Assembly (NCBI RefSeq): GCF_010093065.1
Contig: NZ_CP048113.1
Span: forward strand, 2,976,001-3,040,000
Reading direction: 5' to 3'
Length of the DNA stretch: 64,000 bases
Source of the DNA: Chitinophaga agri
GTDB lineage: Bacteria; Bacteroidota; Bacteroidia; Chitinophagales; Chitinophagaceae
Shown in pieces: positions 63,521-64,000 of the stretch (position 1 is its first letter; the number at the start of each line of letters is the position of its first letter). The translations under genes and the position numbers were made by a program. The notes beneath the pieces were generated by a model. That model was not told the origin of the DNA. It was given only the letters and a program-made list of their open reading frames with translations, and made no database searches.

Positions 63521-64000
63521 TTACAGGGTATTGACTATTTCAGCTACAAGCTGCTGCAGTACCTGTTTGGCGTCGCCAAACAACATAGCCGTTTTAGGCT
63601 GGAAGAACAGGTCATTTTCAATACCGGCATACCCGGGTTTCATACTACGCTTATTGACAATCACGCTTCTGGCGTTTTCCACTTCCAGTATTGGCATCCC
63701 ATAAATAGGGCTGGAAGGATCACTTTTAGCGGCAGGATTCACCACATCATTCGCCCCCAGTATCAGTACCACATCGGTGGTGGAGAACTGCCCGTTCGCC
63801 TGTTCCATCTCCAGGAGTTTATCGTACGAAACATCTGCTTCGGCCAGCAATACGTTCATATGTCCCGGCATACGTCCTGCCACCGGATGAATGGCATACC
63901 TGACCTCTACCCCTCTTGCTTCCAGCAAAGTCTCCAGTTCATGACAGGCATGCTGGGCCTGCGCTACCGCCAGACCGTAACCCGGCACGATCATCACCTT
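63521..64000 (-). CDS. pntB: NAD(P) transhydrogenase subunit beta, C-terminal part (partial)
   Basis: The C-terminal 159 codons are in the window; the N-terminal membrane part lies beyond the right edge. The NADP-binding domain III is complete: [53 protein letters not shown] and the conserved [17 protein letters not shown]. The enzyme couples hydride transfer between NADH and NADP to proton movement. Stop at 63521. Confidence 0.95.
   Translation of the reverse strand, partial: KVMIVPGYGLAVAQAQHACHELETLLEARGVEVRYAIHPVAGRMPGHMNVLLAEADVSYDKLLEMEQANGQFSTTDVVLILGANDVVNPAAKSDPSSPIYGMPILEVENARSVIVNKRSMKPGYAGIENDLFFQPKTAMLFGDAKQVLQQLVAEIVNTL

Overview
The window looks like chromosomal DNA of a Bacteroidota bacterium, most likely of the Chitinophagaceae (Chitinophaga type). 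The evidence is a SusC/SusD pair with its own ECF sigma factor and FecR anti-sigma, a PKD protein ending in a type 9 secretion sorting domain, OmpA/TSP3 proteins, and promoters of the Bacteroidota form (TTTG, 19 bases, TAnnTTTG). There are no convincing Shine-Dalgarno sites. I saw no tRNA, rRNA, insertion sequence, prophage or CRISPR array.

Layout. 1-5.4 kb: end of a secreted protein, dipeptide epimerase, dnaK, two outer-membrane proteins. 5.5-17.7 kb: housekeeping genes (argS, cdd, lepB, a sigma-54-type response regulator, cysE-cysM, pdhB, thiolase). 17.8-20.4 kb: a three-gene envelope operon (LVIVD lipoprotein and two paralogous barrel-like proteins). 20.6-30.4 kb: dnaG, a large PKD/T9SS protein, thyA-folA, proline dehydrogenase, a stand-alone FecR-like lipoprotein and an exported TIM-barrel protein. 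30.6-42.6 kb: a nine-gene operon read leftward (ECF sigma, FecR, SusC, SusD, exported RidA, exported SelA/DgaE-like PLP enzyme, exported amidohydrolase, exported RraA-type aldolase, BASS-family transporter). 42.6-54.5 kb: HGSNAT-like membrane protein, endonuclease V, small lipoprotein, SUKH protein, alpha-L-fucosidase, OmpA lipoprotein, nitrilase-family enzyme, PAS-GAF kinase, ExbD/ExbB, pepT. 54.7-64 kb: cobalamin riboswitch and metE, CWC protein, thioesterase, FKBP isomerase, namZ-fmt, LysM protein, rRNA methyltransferase, and the 3' part of pntB.

The most interesting gene set is the nine-gene operon. It has no glycoside hydrolase. It combines an outer-membrane uptake pair with an amidohydrolase, a PLP lyase, an imine deaminase and a 2-oxo-acid aldolase, all with export signals, followed by an inner-membrane organic-anion transporter. 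I infer a periplasmic pathway that deacylates and deaminates a small amino acid or amino-sugar acid and imports the keto-acid product.

The most interesting non-coding structure is a pair of long intergenic palindromes (16145-16226 and 45538-45650) built from 11-bp repeat units that share the core YTTGARGTGRC. Several other convergent gene ends carry very long perfect hairpins that look like bidirectional terminators. Four genes have a -7 element so close to the start codon that leaderless mRNAs are likely.
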